Part shown: positions 51,361 to 61,600 of the stretch, piece by piece
How the letters are laid out: the number at the start of each line of letters is the position of its first letter
How positions within the stretch are numbered: the stretch's first letter is position 1
Source: Bacteroidetes bacterium UBA1312
Lineage (GTDB): Bacteria > Bacteroidota > Bacteroidia > Chitinophagales > Chitinophagaceae
DNA length: 64,000 nucleotides
Direction of reading: 5' to 3'
NCBI GenBank assembly: GCA_002307135.1
Contig: DBTQ01000027.1
Coordinates: forward strand, 252,098-316,097
Notes under the pieces: generated by a model
Databases searched by the model: none
Told to the model about the DNA's origin: nothing
What the model saw: only the letters and a program-made list of their open reading frames with translations
Made by a program: the position numbers and the translations under genes

Positions 51361-53400
51361 CTACGTCCTTACCAGCGTAAGCGTACTTTCATTCGGGAAC
51401 GGCATTACGATTTTAGCAGCTTTGCAGACCCAGCGTAAACCATCGATCATAAAAGTGGTTGTGTTTAAATCAATGTTATTGTAAGTAACGGCATCCAGCT
51501 GCACCAGCCAATCCACCGAAATTGTAGCGGCGACATACTTTACAAAATCCAGCCACCAATCTTCATACAAGCCCATATTGTCGGGCGTATGCCAGCAACC
51601 GGAATACACACTAACAGCGTTGCCCCTACAATCATAAGGAGCACTGCTCGCCATTGGATAAGTATAAGTACTCGGCAATAAATAAGACCTAAAGCCCAGG
51701 CTCGTTACTATATGCGGCAAAGCTGGTGTGGTTAAATTTTGAGTAACGGTATAAGCATAAGCCAGCAGCTTACTTTGGGCAACGGTAACACCGCCAGGAT
51801 ATTTGCCGTTATCGTTCGTAACGTCAATATAACTGTAGCCGTACAGCTCCATGCCCATTTTAGAAAACGGAAATACCTGGTACTCGTTCATGTACTTTGT
51901 CCAATCCGGATAAGTAGGGCCAATGCGGTTGATGTATTGGATATTTATACCTTTCATCGGAGGGCTAACAATCTTTGTCGATACTGTTTGTAGGCCATCC
52001 TGTGTAGAAGTTTTAAATTTACTGAGGTTATGGCTGTAAAATGCCCAGCTATCTACGCCGTACTGATACCAGGCGTTTTCGTTGCGTACATAAACCACAT
52101 CGTTAATGGCCGGACTGGCTACAGCTGCGACAATATCCACACTGGTATTGACGCTGCCACGATTAGTAAATGTACCAATATCGTCCTTTACATCTTCGGT
52201 AATGGCGCTATCTGCATTGTCCGATTCGAATGAAAATTCATAGCCCTTTTGGAAGCTATCGGAATCCTCAAAATTGGCAATTGGTTTGGGGTTCGCCTTA
52301 GTGCTTAGGTCAACGACTTTTTGCGGGCTGGTAATCAATAAGCGGTTGTCCAATATTCGGACTGTGCGGGATAAGGGGTCGTAACTGTACTGCCAGTTAT
52401 AACGCTTGGCAATCTCGCTGGTGAACTCAATAATGCTCATCTTAGGCACATGGTCTTTGGGCGAGAAATAAGCCATCTGACGGCCTACGGTAACTGTAAC
52501 CTTATCCGTACTGCCGATTACTAAATTGCCCACACGATAACCCTCGTTGATGGCTTTGGTATTGAACAAAGTCAGGTCATTAAATTTGGCATCAGAAAAC
52601 ACGTTACCTGTAACCGTTATCCCCAGCTCCTCAAAGCACTTGCGCAATACAAATTTCAAGCGAAAGAACGGCACCCAAAAATGCCGTTGTTCATTAACGA
52701 AAATACTTTTTTTTCCTCCCAAAGCACTAAAGTCCGCTCCCGCCAAAAAATTATACAAATCAGCATCAACGTATTTCCTGTCGATGGCATCCCAAATATT
52801 GATCAGGTTCTCGCCACCGTCCATTAGTCCAGCAACGTTGCTATTCAAATCTGCTGCAGAAGGGAAAAGGTAATCGTCCACGATTGTACCGTTCGCAATT
52901 TTTGTCATGTAATTAATAACGCTATCGTTGCACTCGACATAGACTGCACCCGAGCTGTATGTACCGCCCAGCGTATCTACTTTCAGGGAATAAGACGGTA
53001 AAATATCCACATCACCTGGTATGATCCGATAACCGCCTAATTCCAGTTCGTTTACTTTCTTCGTACCAAAAACTTGTGCTAGGTCGGCGTATTGGCCAAA
53101 TAATGAAATCCTGCAAGTCTGCGCATTCAAATCGACATTCAAGACCTTAACCGTAACAGGAGAAACGTATAAACCGTCGATTATCAATTCACCCTGGTAA
53201 ACACGTTTTACATCGGGGTTCGCTAAAGAATTGGGGTAGCCCAATGCCCTTACTGCTTCACTCGTTAGGGGTACATCAATTGGGTACGTAAAATCGAACA
53301 CGTCATTTTCTTTATTAAATAAGGTCGTTTCCATATCACGGGTGAGTGTATGGTTAACTGGCAAAGGAATAGTAACACTATTAACACGTATATCTAACAT
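51361..53400 (-). CDS. Phage tail structural protein
   Basis: The 679-residue protein starts MLDIRVNSVTIPLPVNHTLTRDMETTLFNKENDVFDFTYPIDVPL and is beta-rich throughout; the pattern (L-x-NG-x-LID-x-YVSP-VTVKVL) suggests tail distal or hub-like structure. A long middle region may bind a host receptor. No signal peptide. I cannot name a family. Follows the 398-residue gene by 3 bp and forms one operon with it. Confidence 0.55.
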   Translation of the reverse strand: MLDIRVNSVTIPLPVNHTLTRDMETTLFNKENDVFDFTYPIDVPLTSEAVRALGYPNSLANPDVKRVYQGELIIDGLYVSPVTVKVLNVDLNAQTCRISLFGQYADLAQVFGTKKVNELELGGYRIIPGDVDILPSYSLKVDTLGGTYSSGAVYVECNDSVINYMTKIANGTIVDDYLFPSAADLNSNVAGLMDGGENLINIWDAIDRKYVDADLYNFLAGADFSALGGKKSIFVNEQRHFWVPFFRLKFVLRKCFEELGITVTGNVFSDAKFNDLTLFNTKAINEGYRVGNLVIGSTDKVTVTVGRQMAYFSPKDHVPKMSIIEFTSEIAKRYNWQYSYDPLSRTVRILDNRLLITSPQKVVDLSTKANPKPIANFEDSDSFQKGYEFSFESDNADSAITEDVKDDIGTFTNRGSVNTSVDIVAAVASPAINDVVYVRNENAWYQYGVDSWAFYSHNLSKFKTSTQDGLQTVSTKIVSPPMKGINIQYINRIGPTYPDWTKYMNEYQVFPFSKMGMELYGYSYIDVTNDNGKYPGGVTVAQSKLLAYAYTVTQNLTTPALPHIVTSLGFRSYLLPSTYTYPMASSAPYDCRGNAVSVYSGCWHTPDNMGLYEDWWLDFVKYVAATISVDWLVQLDAVTYNNIDLNTTTFMIDGLRWVCKAAKIVMPFPNESTLTLVRT

Positions 53401-53403
53401 AAA

Positions 53404-54600
53404 TTATCTGAGTTCGGGAAAGCGTGCATATAATAACATCATTTGTTTGGGTACATTTTGGAAACTGCCCGCTGTTTCCAGTTCTACCAATTCATTGTGC
53501 AAGCCATTGGCCGAATCTTCCCATTTAAAAGAAGTGCTGGTACAACGGACATTCAGCCATTGCCCTTCGATTAGAATACGTACATCGGTGCTGCGCAATA
53601 AATCATTCAAAGCAATCATCTGTTGCCTGCTGATATAGCCTGTGTTCGCTTTCCATTTAAAACGTAAGCCCGTATTATAGTAGGGATTATTACCTAAGGC
53701 ATCGTTGGAGCTGCGCTCATATTCTTTGCGTGTAACATCAGAGCTGCATTCGACTTGACCTTTAAAACGGAAGTTGTCCCAGCCGCCAACGCTGTTGCGG
53801 TAATGCACATCGAGCCATGCGTAAAAAGGGCGGTAATCATACTCTATCCTAAAGCCAGGGCTGGTGTATAAAGAGCCGCTGCTGTCCGTCGCATAAACAT
53901 CAATATACCTCACTCCTTTATTGGTGGGGTCAACACTGATTTGGCTAAGGCCAGTAGCGATATACCACATCGTATTGGCCGCTGAACCTGCTATTGCCGG
54001 AAATGCTTTGTTGAATAAAATAACACTACCATCGAGATAGGTTACCACGTATAAAGCTTTGGCAGGGGTGGTAGCCTCTACATGGTAATAGGTCAACCAG
54101 CCCACTTCGTTAGCGTCCATTATCCGGCCAGTCGGCATCCAGGTTAAAAAGCGGCTGCCGTTCGGGAAAAATTTAGCTGCACTAAATGTGGTGTATTGGT
54201 TGATGTCCGGCTCATTGGCAAAAGACATATTGTCGATGCCGCCGAGTATCGCTGTCCGGTTAACTGGAGTGCCAATTGATAATATGCTTGTATTGGCACG
54301 GTAATTAATAGAATAATTCACAACAGCGCCTACATATTGTTGCGGTGTACCTACACCATAAGCATAAACTGGTGCTGCAGTGCTGAACATCGTTTCGATA
54401 ATCTTGTTCAGCCGTACCGTAATAAATGGGTTACTGCTGGTAATGGGATAAACCAAAGTCGTTAGTTTAGCCGCTCCCTGGTACACGTCAATAATCAAAG
54501 AGGTAGCCGATACGCCTGTGGTATCCCATTGAAAGGCAATGGTATTTTTCGCCCATTGCAAAGTTCCGTTGCCGGGTAATAAAGAAGGTGCTATTGGCAT
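53404..54600 (-). CDS. Phage structural protein (tail, beta-rich)
   Basis: A 398-residue beta-rich protein (WAKNTIAFQWDTTGVSATSLIIDVYQG, FRIEYDYRPFYAWLDVHYRNSVGGWDNFRFKGQ). The C-terminal region has Trp/Tyr-rich sheet pattern seen in tail or baseplate proteins. Located between an unknown 193-residue gene and a tail protein. Function assigned from context only. Confidence 0.5.
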   Translation of the reverse strand: MPIAPSLLPGNGTLQWAKNTIAFQWDTTGVSATSLIIDVYQGAAKLTTLVYPITSSNPFITVRLNKIIETMFSTAAPVYAYGVGTPQQYVGAVVNYSINYRANTSILSIGTPVNRTAILGGIDNMSFANEPDINQYTTFSAAKFFPNGSRFLTWMPTGRIMDANEVGWLTYYHVEATTPAKALYVVTYLDGSVILFNKAFPAIAGSAANTMWYIATGLSQISVDPTNKGVRYIDVYATDSSGSLYTSPGFRIEYDYRPFYAWLDVHYRNSVGGWDNFRFKGQVECSSDVTRKEYERSSNDALGNNPYYNTGLRFKWKANTGYISRQQMIALNDLLRSTDVRILIEGQWLNVRCTSTSFKWEDSANGLHNELVELETAGSFQNVPKQMMLLYARFPELR

Positions 54601-54603
54601 GTT

Positions 54604-55185
54604 TTATTCAAGTTCTGTTAAGTATTGTCCGTCAAAATCCACCAGCTCTTCGCCGTCAAAGTCTATTAAATGCGCATAATGTTCATCAATAAACAAATCG
54701 TCTAAGTGGATGGTGTAAGGGTTATAAGCGGTATTGCTGAATGGAAACCTAAACTGGCAGCCGTATTCGTTTTGGTTGATCGGACCCGTGAACTCCCATT
54801 GCACCTGGTCCATGTCAAAATCGTGGATAGGGCCACAATAACCCATATCGTCGAAGATGTCATCTATCAGGGCAATGATTTGGAAACCTATTTCCTTGCA
54901 TTGTTCCCGTAGGGCTTCGATGCCGTCAAAATCGTTGGGTTCAATATGCCCCCTGATTTCAAAAACGGCGACCATATTGTCCTGAATATCGCCCGCCCGT
55001 TTCAATGAGCCGGACACGTCCTGCACCAGCAAACAAGGAAAAGAAACGAGGCTATTTAAAGCCAGTATCATTTCGCTTTCTTTGTTCATCCGGAAGAAAG
55101 CAAACCGCCCGCCGCTACCGTGTTTGATGGCTATATGCTGCCTTGCGAACCGCTCGAATAAGCCGATGAAGTTTAAGTGTTTCAT
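54604..55185 (-). CDS. Hypothetical phage head/tail protein
   Basis: The 193-residue protein contains a repeat near the end (LIDFDGEELVDFDGQYLTELE, two IDFDG units) and an acidic segment IALIDDIFDDMGYCGPIHDFDMDQ. Its 4-bp ATGA overlap with the previous gene supports real coding. Family unknown; size and position suggest a tail-completion or connector protein. Confidence 0.5.
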   Translation of the reverse strand: MKHLNFIGLFERFARQHIAIKHGSGGRFAFFRMNKESEMILALNSLVSFPCLLVQDVSGSLKRAGDIQDNMVAVFEIRGHIEPNDFDGIEALREQCKEIGFQIIALIDDIFDDMGYCGPIHDFDMDQVQWEFTGPINQNEYGCQFRFPFSNTAYNPYTIHLDDLFIDEHYAHLIDFDGEELVDFDGQYLTELE

Positions 55186-56006
55186 GATGCGTTCGATTTA
55201 AGATTTTCTAATTCCGCTTCTGCGGCTTCCCGTTCGTCAATGGTAGCGTCGATCTCTTCGAGTACCGTGTAGAGGTACATTTGCTCTACCTGTTCAAAAT
55301 TGCCGTAGATGCCCTCTTTGGCTATCATGCGCATTAACCCAAAATAAGCGGGCATCGCCGGAGCTTCGACTAGTTCCGCATCACCGGAATTAAAGATGCG
55401 GGGGTACAAATCATTGATGTGCTGGCGGCATCCTTTGTACCACAATAAAACGGCGTATGCTTCGGGCAAACTCATGATGCGTTGCAATTTTTTTGCATAA
55501 CGCTCCGTAAGGTTTTGGTCGAATGCTTCCCTTAAATCACTTTCATCGGCTTTGCCTTTTTTCTTTGGTCGGTACAGGCAAGCGATAAAGCGGAACAATT
55601 GCCTTTCGTTTGTCGTATCCTGATACCATTCGTAGAGTTCCCGCTCTGCGCAATCAAATTCAAAAAAGCGCAAGTTGTGTAACGACGTAGCTGCACCGTA
55701 AAAGCGTTTGCCCCATCTGTTTTTTACCGAGGGTAACAGCTGTACAGTTAAATCACAGGAAGCCAAAACCCATTGCACTAAAGGAATCAATTGCTCCTGT
55801 ATTACTTCGGGCAGGATGGCTTTAAAATCTGCTAAGGGCATATCTGTAAGAATGGCAACCAGTCTTACTTCTAAGTCCGCTTTGCTCATCGGGGTAAATA
55901 AGGCTTTGGCTATCGCAATCATCTGTTGCCTGTTCAGCTCATCCCATTGCCCGGGCATTGCTTTTTGTGTTGCGCCACGTTCGTTGTATATGGTTAGGTC
56001 TATCAT
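55182..56006 (-). CDS. Hypothetical phage protein, possible tail-assembly chaperone
   Basis: The frame opens at 56012 but the ATG at 56006 overlaps the preceding stop as ATGA (start 56006, stop 56003), so it is preferred. The 274-residue protein is mostly helical with a central RFIACLYRPKKKGKADESDLREAFDQN. Size and position before tail genes suit a tail-assembly chaperone, but this is weak. Overlaps the next gene by 4 bp. Confidence 0.5.
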   Translation of the reverse strand: MIDLTIYNERGATQKAMPGQWDELNRQQMIAIAKALFTPMSKADLEVRLVAILTDMPLADFKAILPEVIQEQLIPLVQWVLASCDLTVQLLPSVKNRWGKRFYGAATSLHNLRFFEFDCAERELYEWYQDTTNERQLFRFIACLYRPKKKGKADESDLREAFDQNLTERYAKKLQRIMSLPEAYAVLLWYKGCRQHINDLYPRIFNSGDAELVEAPAMPAYFGLMRMIAKEGIYGNFEQVEQMYLYTVLEEIDATIDEREAAEAELENLKSNAS

Positions 56007-56977
56007 AAGCACACCATCCCTTTTCTATCGGTGATTACTTTAGGACTAACCTCATGCGGGTTCGTGTATTTGCCGCTGTTGAAATACTCAGGGAATAGTT
56101 CAGCACTGGCCGTTTCGTCCAGCAGTTGGCTTATTTTTTCCATCAGGGCGGCGGCATCTTTTTTCATCAAGGATGCAAACTTTTGGAGTTCCGTATCACG
56201 GGCATTTTTGCGCCCTGCGTCCGGTTCATCTTTTAAGCTGTCCACTACTGTAAAACCGTTGCCCGAATTAAAACGGATATTCAGCTCTGTACTGGCTTGC
56301 TCCATGACCAAACGTGCGCTGGTCATGCGGATCAATTTCAGCAATTGTAGTTCTGCAGCACTGCTGATCGTACCCGCAAATATTTTAGCCGACAAAGCAT
56401 TATAGAAGGCTGTACCGAGTAGTTCCTGTATCGTTAATTCGCCAACTACTGCGAACAAAGGCCGCAACATCATAAAGCTGCGGTGGGGCTGTGTAATAGT
56501 GATCGCTTTGCCCAGCTCTGCACCATTCCGGATAAATGCAAAATCGCTGCTGTCATTATAGGGGCTTTCGCTCCATGTGGGGAATTTTGCTTTGTTCGTT
56601 TGTAAATAGAGGATAAGCATTTCCTGTGCAGCATAACCCTGATTGGTCAATGCTTCTTCTATGCCCCTGTATTCCCATTGGAAGGCTTTTCGCTGACCCT
56701 CTGCAGTCATGGCAATAAGGCCATTGTCGGTAATGGTGGTTTGGATAAAGGGCAGCTGTAATAGATAAGCGAAGGGCGCAACAACTGCCCTGCATTTTTC
56801 CAGTAATTGCACTGCATCACTATTGGGCGTTTGCAGCGCATCGTATAAAGATGCGCCGATAATGGGCAATAAATAACGTTCTTCCGCAACACTGAAATTG
56901 GGTAAAGATTTAATACTGTTGGCTGCACCAACGGGTAAGTGGTTGCGTAATTGTTCTACGCTGTTAATAATGCTCAT
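56003..56977 (-). CDS. DUF6712-like phage structural protein
   Basis: From ATG 56977 (MSIINSVEQLRNHLPVG) the protein has 324 residues; the stop of the portal gene shares a base with this start (TAATG). Helical repeats such as LPNFSVAEERYLLPIIGASLYDALQ appear twice (also AIFNALS-like, ELTIQELLGTAFYNALSAKI), typical of head-tail connector-like proteins of Bacteroidota phages (DUF6712). Located just after the portal-like gene. Confidence 0.6.
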   Translation of the reverse strand: MSIINSVEQLRNHLPVGAANSIKSLPNFSVAEERYLLPIIGASLYDALQTPNSDAVQLLEKCRAVVAPFAYLLQLPFIQTTITDNGLIAMTAEGQRKAFQWEYRGIEEALTNQGYAAQEMLILYLQTNKAKFPTWSESPYNDSSDFAFIRNGAELGKAITITQPHRSFMMLRPLFAVVGELTIQELLGTAFYNALSAKIFAGTISSAAELQLLKLIRMTSARLVMEQASTELNIRFNSGNGFTVVDSLKDEPDAGRKNARDTELQKFASLMKKDAAALMEKISQLLDETASAELFPEYFNSGKYTNPHEVSPKVITDRKGMVCL

Positions 56978-58320
56978 TAAGAAATAGGTTTTGAATTTGC
57001 GCCTGTGTTGAGCGTCGTTAATAATTGATTCGGGAAACGGAGCACATAATCCCTGTTCCAACCGTTGTATAGTTTAGCGAGGTTAAAGCGTTTGCCAATG
57101 AGCTTGCGCTCGATCTCTGCCATAATTACCTGGGACAAAAAGGCTTCACGGATATTGCTGCCGCTACCAGCTCCACCGCTATACGGGCCGCCTGGCGTAT
57201 CCGCACCAATCAGGGCGGGGTTCATGAGCATAGCAAACAGGATTTCACTATTGCCCGCTGCTCCGTCCACCAACAAATTGCCTTCTTTAAGCTTATCGTC
57301 GATGGTGGTAATTTTAATACCTTCATAAGACTTGCCGTCTATGCCGACAATGGTCGTTGAGAACAAAGATTTATACGCATTCTCCGCACCGGAAAGCGAA
57401 GCTTCGATCTTGTCGTAAAACTCGTCCACTATTTGCTTTTTGGCTTTCTGGTCTGCAGTCTTATAACGGACGTCGTAAGCTTCCCAAAACAGGGGATGGA
57501 TTTCAACAATATATTTAATGGAAATCTGGTTGCGCATCATGGCCGCCTTAATGCTCGGGATTGCTTGGGTAGCTTTCACCCATTGGCGGGCGGGATACCA
57601 CAAAGGCATGGCGTAGTACTTGCGCCCAAACAAAGGATATTGGGCAGAAAGCATAAAGTTGTGCCCCTTGCTCCTGCTCTGCAAGTCGTATAACGGAAAT
57701 GATTTATCCAATAATTCGACTTGCCCCATGTGCTCATCTTTTTTGGCATTACCTGTGCTGGCATATTGCGACCAATCGCTGCTCAGGTACACCAATTCGC
57801 TGCGTCGGGTACTTTTGTTCATGGTGCTAAATCGGCATTCTGCCGCATCATGGCGTTTGAACCCTACGATTTGTTTGCGATCTTTGCTCAACAGCAATTG
57901 GTCAAAGCCATTGCCCAAGCCCAGCAAGTCTTTGCAGAGCGCAAAGCTGTCTTCAAACATATTGCTCATTTCCAGCCAATCGTTGATCATGGGGTCAATG
58001 ACGAACTCCAATTCTTCCTGCCCGTCTTTGCTGATACCAACGACTTTAGCCAATAACGGACCTTTGCCGATGGCGATGCGTGCTTTGGTTTCAATGGTGG
58101 CACTCAACACGCCTGTATTCTCCACGTCCTGCCACATTTCCGAAGGCAGCAAATTGTTTTCGCCCCATATCGCCACGTCATTTTGGGATAGGTTCGGACT
58201 GGCTACCGTTGTTTCTAATGTTGTATTGGGGTACAGCCAGTTTTGGGCGGAAGCATTGTCAATAATCATGACATTGCTTTTCGTGCCGATGGCCGTACCG
58301 TTGCTATTTCTAATAATCAT
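56977..58320 (-). CDS. Phage portal-like protein
   Basis: The 447-residue protein has a portal-like size and layout: an N-terminal beta region (WGENNLLPSEMWQDVENTGVLSATIETKARIAIGKGP), a long helical region (MINDWLEMSNMFEDSFALCKDLLGLGNGFDQLLLSKD) and C-terminal LANQ-like segments (NSEILFAMLMNPALIGAD, GGAGSGSNIREAFLSQVIMAEIERKLIG). The last pattern is a hallmark of portal clips. ATGA overlap with the upstream small gene. Confidence 0.65.
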   Translation of the reverse strand: MIIRNSNGTAIGTKSNVMIIDNASAQNWLYPNTTLETTVASPNLSQNDVAIWGENNLLPSEMWQDVENTGVLSATIETKARIAIGKGPLLAKVVGISKDGQEELEFVIDPMINDWLEMSNMFEDSFALCKDLLGLGNGFDQLLLSKDRKQIVGFKRHDAAECRFSTMNKSTRRSELVYLSSDWSQYASTGNAKKDEHMGQVELLDKSFPLYDLQSRSKGHNFMLSAQYPLFGRKYYAMPLWYPARQWVKATQAIPSIKAAMMRNQISIKYIVEIHPLFWEAYDVRYKTADQKAKKQIVDEFYDKIEASLSGAENAYKSLFSTTIVGIDGKSYEGIKITTIDDKLKEGNLLVDGAAGNSEILFAMLMNPALIGADTPGGPYSGGAGSGSNIREAFLSQVIMAEIERKLIGKRFNLAKLYNGWNRDYVLRFPNQLLTTLNTGANSKPIS

Positions 58321-58628
58321 ATAACTCGCTTGCCGTTAAAGAAGGTGATTAACCTCAGGTGCACTTTTTTGATTTCCCTCGTGTTCAGTAGGTAGAGGTT
58401 TCGGGTGCTGTTTTGGTAATGGTTCGGCGCAACGCTTTTGCTCGCTTCATCCAGTTTTTTTTGGTTCGTAGCCGTCAATTGCTGCCGTCTGTGTTTGGTA
58501 ACATTTTTATAGGCTTTCAGCTGGCCGCCCGTACCCCTTGCCACATCAGCTGTGCAATATTCGATGTCGAACACGTCGCCTTTGTCTATTGCAGTGATAA
58601 CGGCTTGTAGTGTGATTGTTCCTTCCAT
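58317..58628 (-). CDS. Small phage protein before the portal gene
   Basis: The longest frame starts with GTG at 58658, but ATG 58628 (MEGTITLQAVITAIDKGDVFDIEYCTADVARG) is better. The 103-residue protein is basic (KLDEASKSVAPNHYQNS, RLITFFNGKRV) and probably a structural or DNA-binding adaptor. It overlaps the portal gene by 4 bp and lies after the tape-measure gene. Confidence 0.5.
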   Translation of the reverse strand: MEGTITLQAVITAIDKGDVFDIEYCTADVARGTGGQLKAYKNVTKHRRQQLTATNQKKLDEASKSVAPNHYQNSTRNLYLLNTREIKKVHLRLITFFNGKRVI

Positions 58629-58658
58629 GTGTCCAAAAGTAGCCGGACGGCCTAGCAC

Positions 58659-58669
58659 GGGAAAGGACA
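58659..58669 (-). promoter_or_regulatory. Element motif copy 2
   Basis: Minus-strand TGTCCTTTCCC, 30 nt upstream of ATG 58628 and just beyond the tape-measure stop. Second copy of the repeated motif. Confidence 0.45.
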
Positions 58670-58672
58670 GCC

Positions 58673-61600
58673 TTATCCGTATGGATTTGCGGAGCTGGCT
58701 TTGCGCAAAGAAGTGATTTCATTGTTGGTTTTATCCCACTCGTTGTAATAGATGGATGCCTTTACGCCTTTCTTCATATCCGCTGAAAATGTTTGCAGTG
58801 CGGCTAACGTTGTCGCATCAAAACCAACGGAAGCTGTGCCACTGTTGTTGCTGTGGTAAGTAGTAGCCATTCTGCCCGCCATTGCAGCACTGCTGTACAT
58901 TCTGTTGAATTGTATGTTTTCAGTCGCTTGCGCATAATTGAGTGGCGCACTGTTTTGGTAGAGCCAGGGAGCTTGTATCCTTTTACCCCCGTTGTACATG
59001 CTGCTGTTAATGAGTGCATGAGCCAGCTCCGGATTGTTCGCTACCGTGTCCCTCGATATAATGCCTTCGCCGCCTTCCATATTGCCCACGATTTTACCCG
59101 TAACGCTATCGACCAGGTTAATGCCCCCTTCGCTGTGCCTTGCACCTTGCGGGATACCGCCGTTACCTAAGGGCATACGTCCGTATTCATATTTCGGGGC
59201 TTCCTCTCCGACAATCATCGCCATAGCTGCGGCATTGGCGGCAATATCAATGGCTGCGATGGCTGCGGCTGCAACGGGCATACCGCCCCAATCAGCCCAA
59301 GCTTTGGAAATAGATAAGGCCAAGTTGATCGCACCCTGTACCAATGCCATTGCTTTATTGCGGTTGAACTCTTTTACTTTAAGGTCATGTTCTCTTTTGG
59401 CTTTTTCATCATCCAGTTTTTCAATTTCCTTGTTGTAATGTGCCTGGCTGATTTTCTTGGCATCGAGCTGCTTTTGCAGGTTCTCTTTTTTCTTTTGGTT
59501 AAGGGCGTTGTCTTCCTCCAGTTGCGCACGGTCTTTGGTAGATGCTGCACTCAAAAAGGTGTTTAAGATGTTGGCCATGCCCTGGGCAATGCCGAGATAA
59601 TTGTTGATTTTGCTTAACGTATAATCTTTGTCCAGTTTGGCCAGCTCTTTGTTCAGCTCTGTTTGTTTGAGCTTATAAAGCGCACTTGTTTTATCCAGGG
59701 CTTTGCTTTCCAGTTCAAACTTGGTTTGCAGCAATACTTTTTTTGCTTCCAGTTCTAAGTCGCTGCCTTTTTTAGCAATGGCAACATTTAATTCGGCTGT
59801 GGATAGTTTAGTGGTATCGCTGATCTCATCGCTTTTGCTCTTTTGTTGTACACGGCGTTTACTCGCTCCTTCTTTGAATTTTTCAGCGTCGGTTTCTGCT
59901 TTCTTTACGGTAGCGGCATAATCTTCGGCGACCAATGCCCGGGCATCGTATTCCTGCTCATCCAATGCCAATATCTTTTGGCCGTGTGCTTCTTTGCTGA
60001 TTTCATTGTTGAGGTAGGCATCGTCAATGAGTTTATGCTCCTTATCGAAATGGGCTTTCACCTTCAGGAGCGTATCGTCATATTCTTTGGCACTTCGTGC
60101 GTCGGCTTGTTTTTTGTATAAAGTTTCTAATTCCTGTTGCTCGCTTTTATTGAGGTTCAACAGATTTTTAGAAAAGCGTTTTTTGTCGGAAAATAGTTTT
60201 TCGGCTTCCGCAACTAATGTGGCGTATTTGTTTTTTACGGACTGGATTTCCTTCTGATCGTTACTCTCTGCAGCCGCTTCCGTTTCTGCCATCAGGGCAA
60301 GTATTTTACGCTCAAATTCCTTGCGTCTGGCTTCCAGTTCTTCCAGCCGCTTTTGGTCTGCTTCGCTCAATCCTGGTTCTTTGTAAGCTATACGGGTAGC
60401 GGTTGCACCTTTCGTCAGGGTATCACCCAAAGCCTCGTAGCGTTCTTTGACGACTTGGTTGGTGGCATCTATTTCGTTGGCCAGTTTCGCCCGTTGCGCT
60501 TTGACCATTGTAATTGCTTCCAAAGCTGCGGAGCTGTTATTAGAGCCGAGCAGTGCATCGGCTACAGAAGCGGTAAAAGGGGCTTTTTTTCTTGCGCCGC
60601 CTAAGTATTTTTTTTCTTCATCGCTGAGGTCTTCAATGGACGTTTGTTTGTTCGATATTTTTTGCTGCAAATTGTACTCCGCTTCCTGTAGCTCTAAATC
60701 TTTTTTCAGCTTGTCGCTTTGGATGCCCTGAGCGGCTTCCAGTGCTGCTTTTTTAAACAGTTGTTGGTTGAAGGCTTCCAGTAAACTTTTACCCTCTGCG
60801 TATTTGATGTTTTCTAAAGTCAGATTGCTCAGGTGTTCCGGCGCAAGGGCTTTCAATTCATTCAATGCTTTTAGTCTGTTCTCTTGGCTGGCGTTGTTGT
60901 CATTGATCACCGCCGTGAGCAGCCCGACTTTGGCTTTCATGTCGCTAATACTTTTCTGTGCTATTTTATCCACTTCGATATTGACCAATTGCGCTTTGGT
61001 GTATTCTTTAATGGCTGCCGTATGTTGGGTAACGACTCCATACACGACGGTTACTGCAGCAGCAGTAAAACCGAGCAGGGTAATGAGCATACCCAGCGGC
61101 GAAGATTTTACAGCTAGGTTAAATAATTCAATAGCGGGCGTGGCGACATTGAATGTCCTCGTCATAATGGAAAGCCCTAAAGTATAGGCCGCTTGTGCAG
61201 CTGTGGCGATATTCAGTAAAGCCGTATTAATGCCAATCCTAATGTTATAGTAGAGCAGCTGTGCATTCTGAATAATCATTTCTTTATTGGCCGCTGCCCA
61301 ACCTAAAGCATACAAAGTGAGTAAGCCGAATATGGGTGAAAGGTTGTTGATGAGCACGGACAATATGCCCACGAATGCAGTAGCAAATGTTACCGCTCCG
61401 GCAAGGAAATTATTTACGCCCGGCGAAGTCAATAATTTATTGAATACTTTTTCGAGTTTCTCTACTTTGGCAGCGAGGTTGGTATTTTTTAAACCAAATT
61501 CCGCCAATATAGAATCGGATTGCTGTAAGGCTTCTGTACTGCGGTCTATCTTTTCTTTAACCAGCTCTTGGCTCTTACCTAGTTTGGCCAATACCTCCGC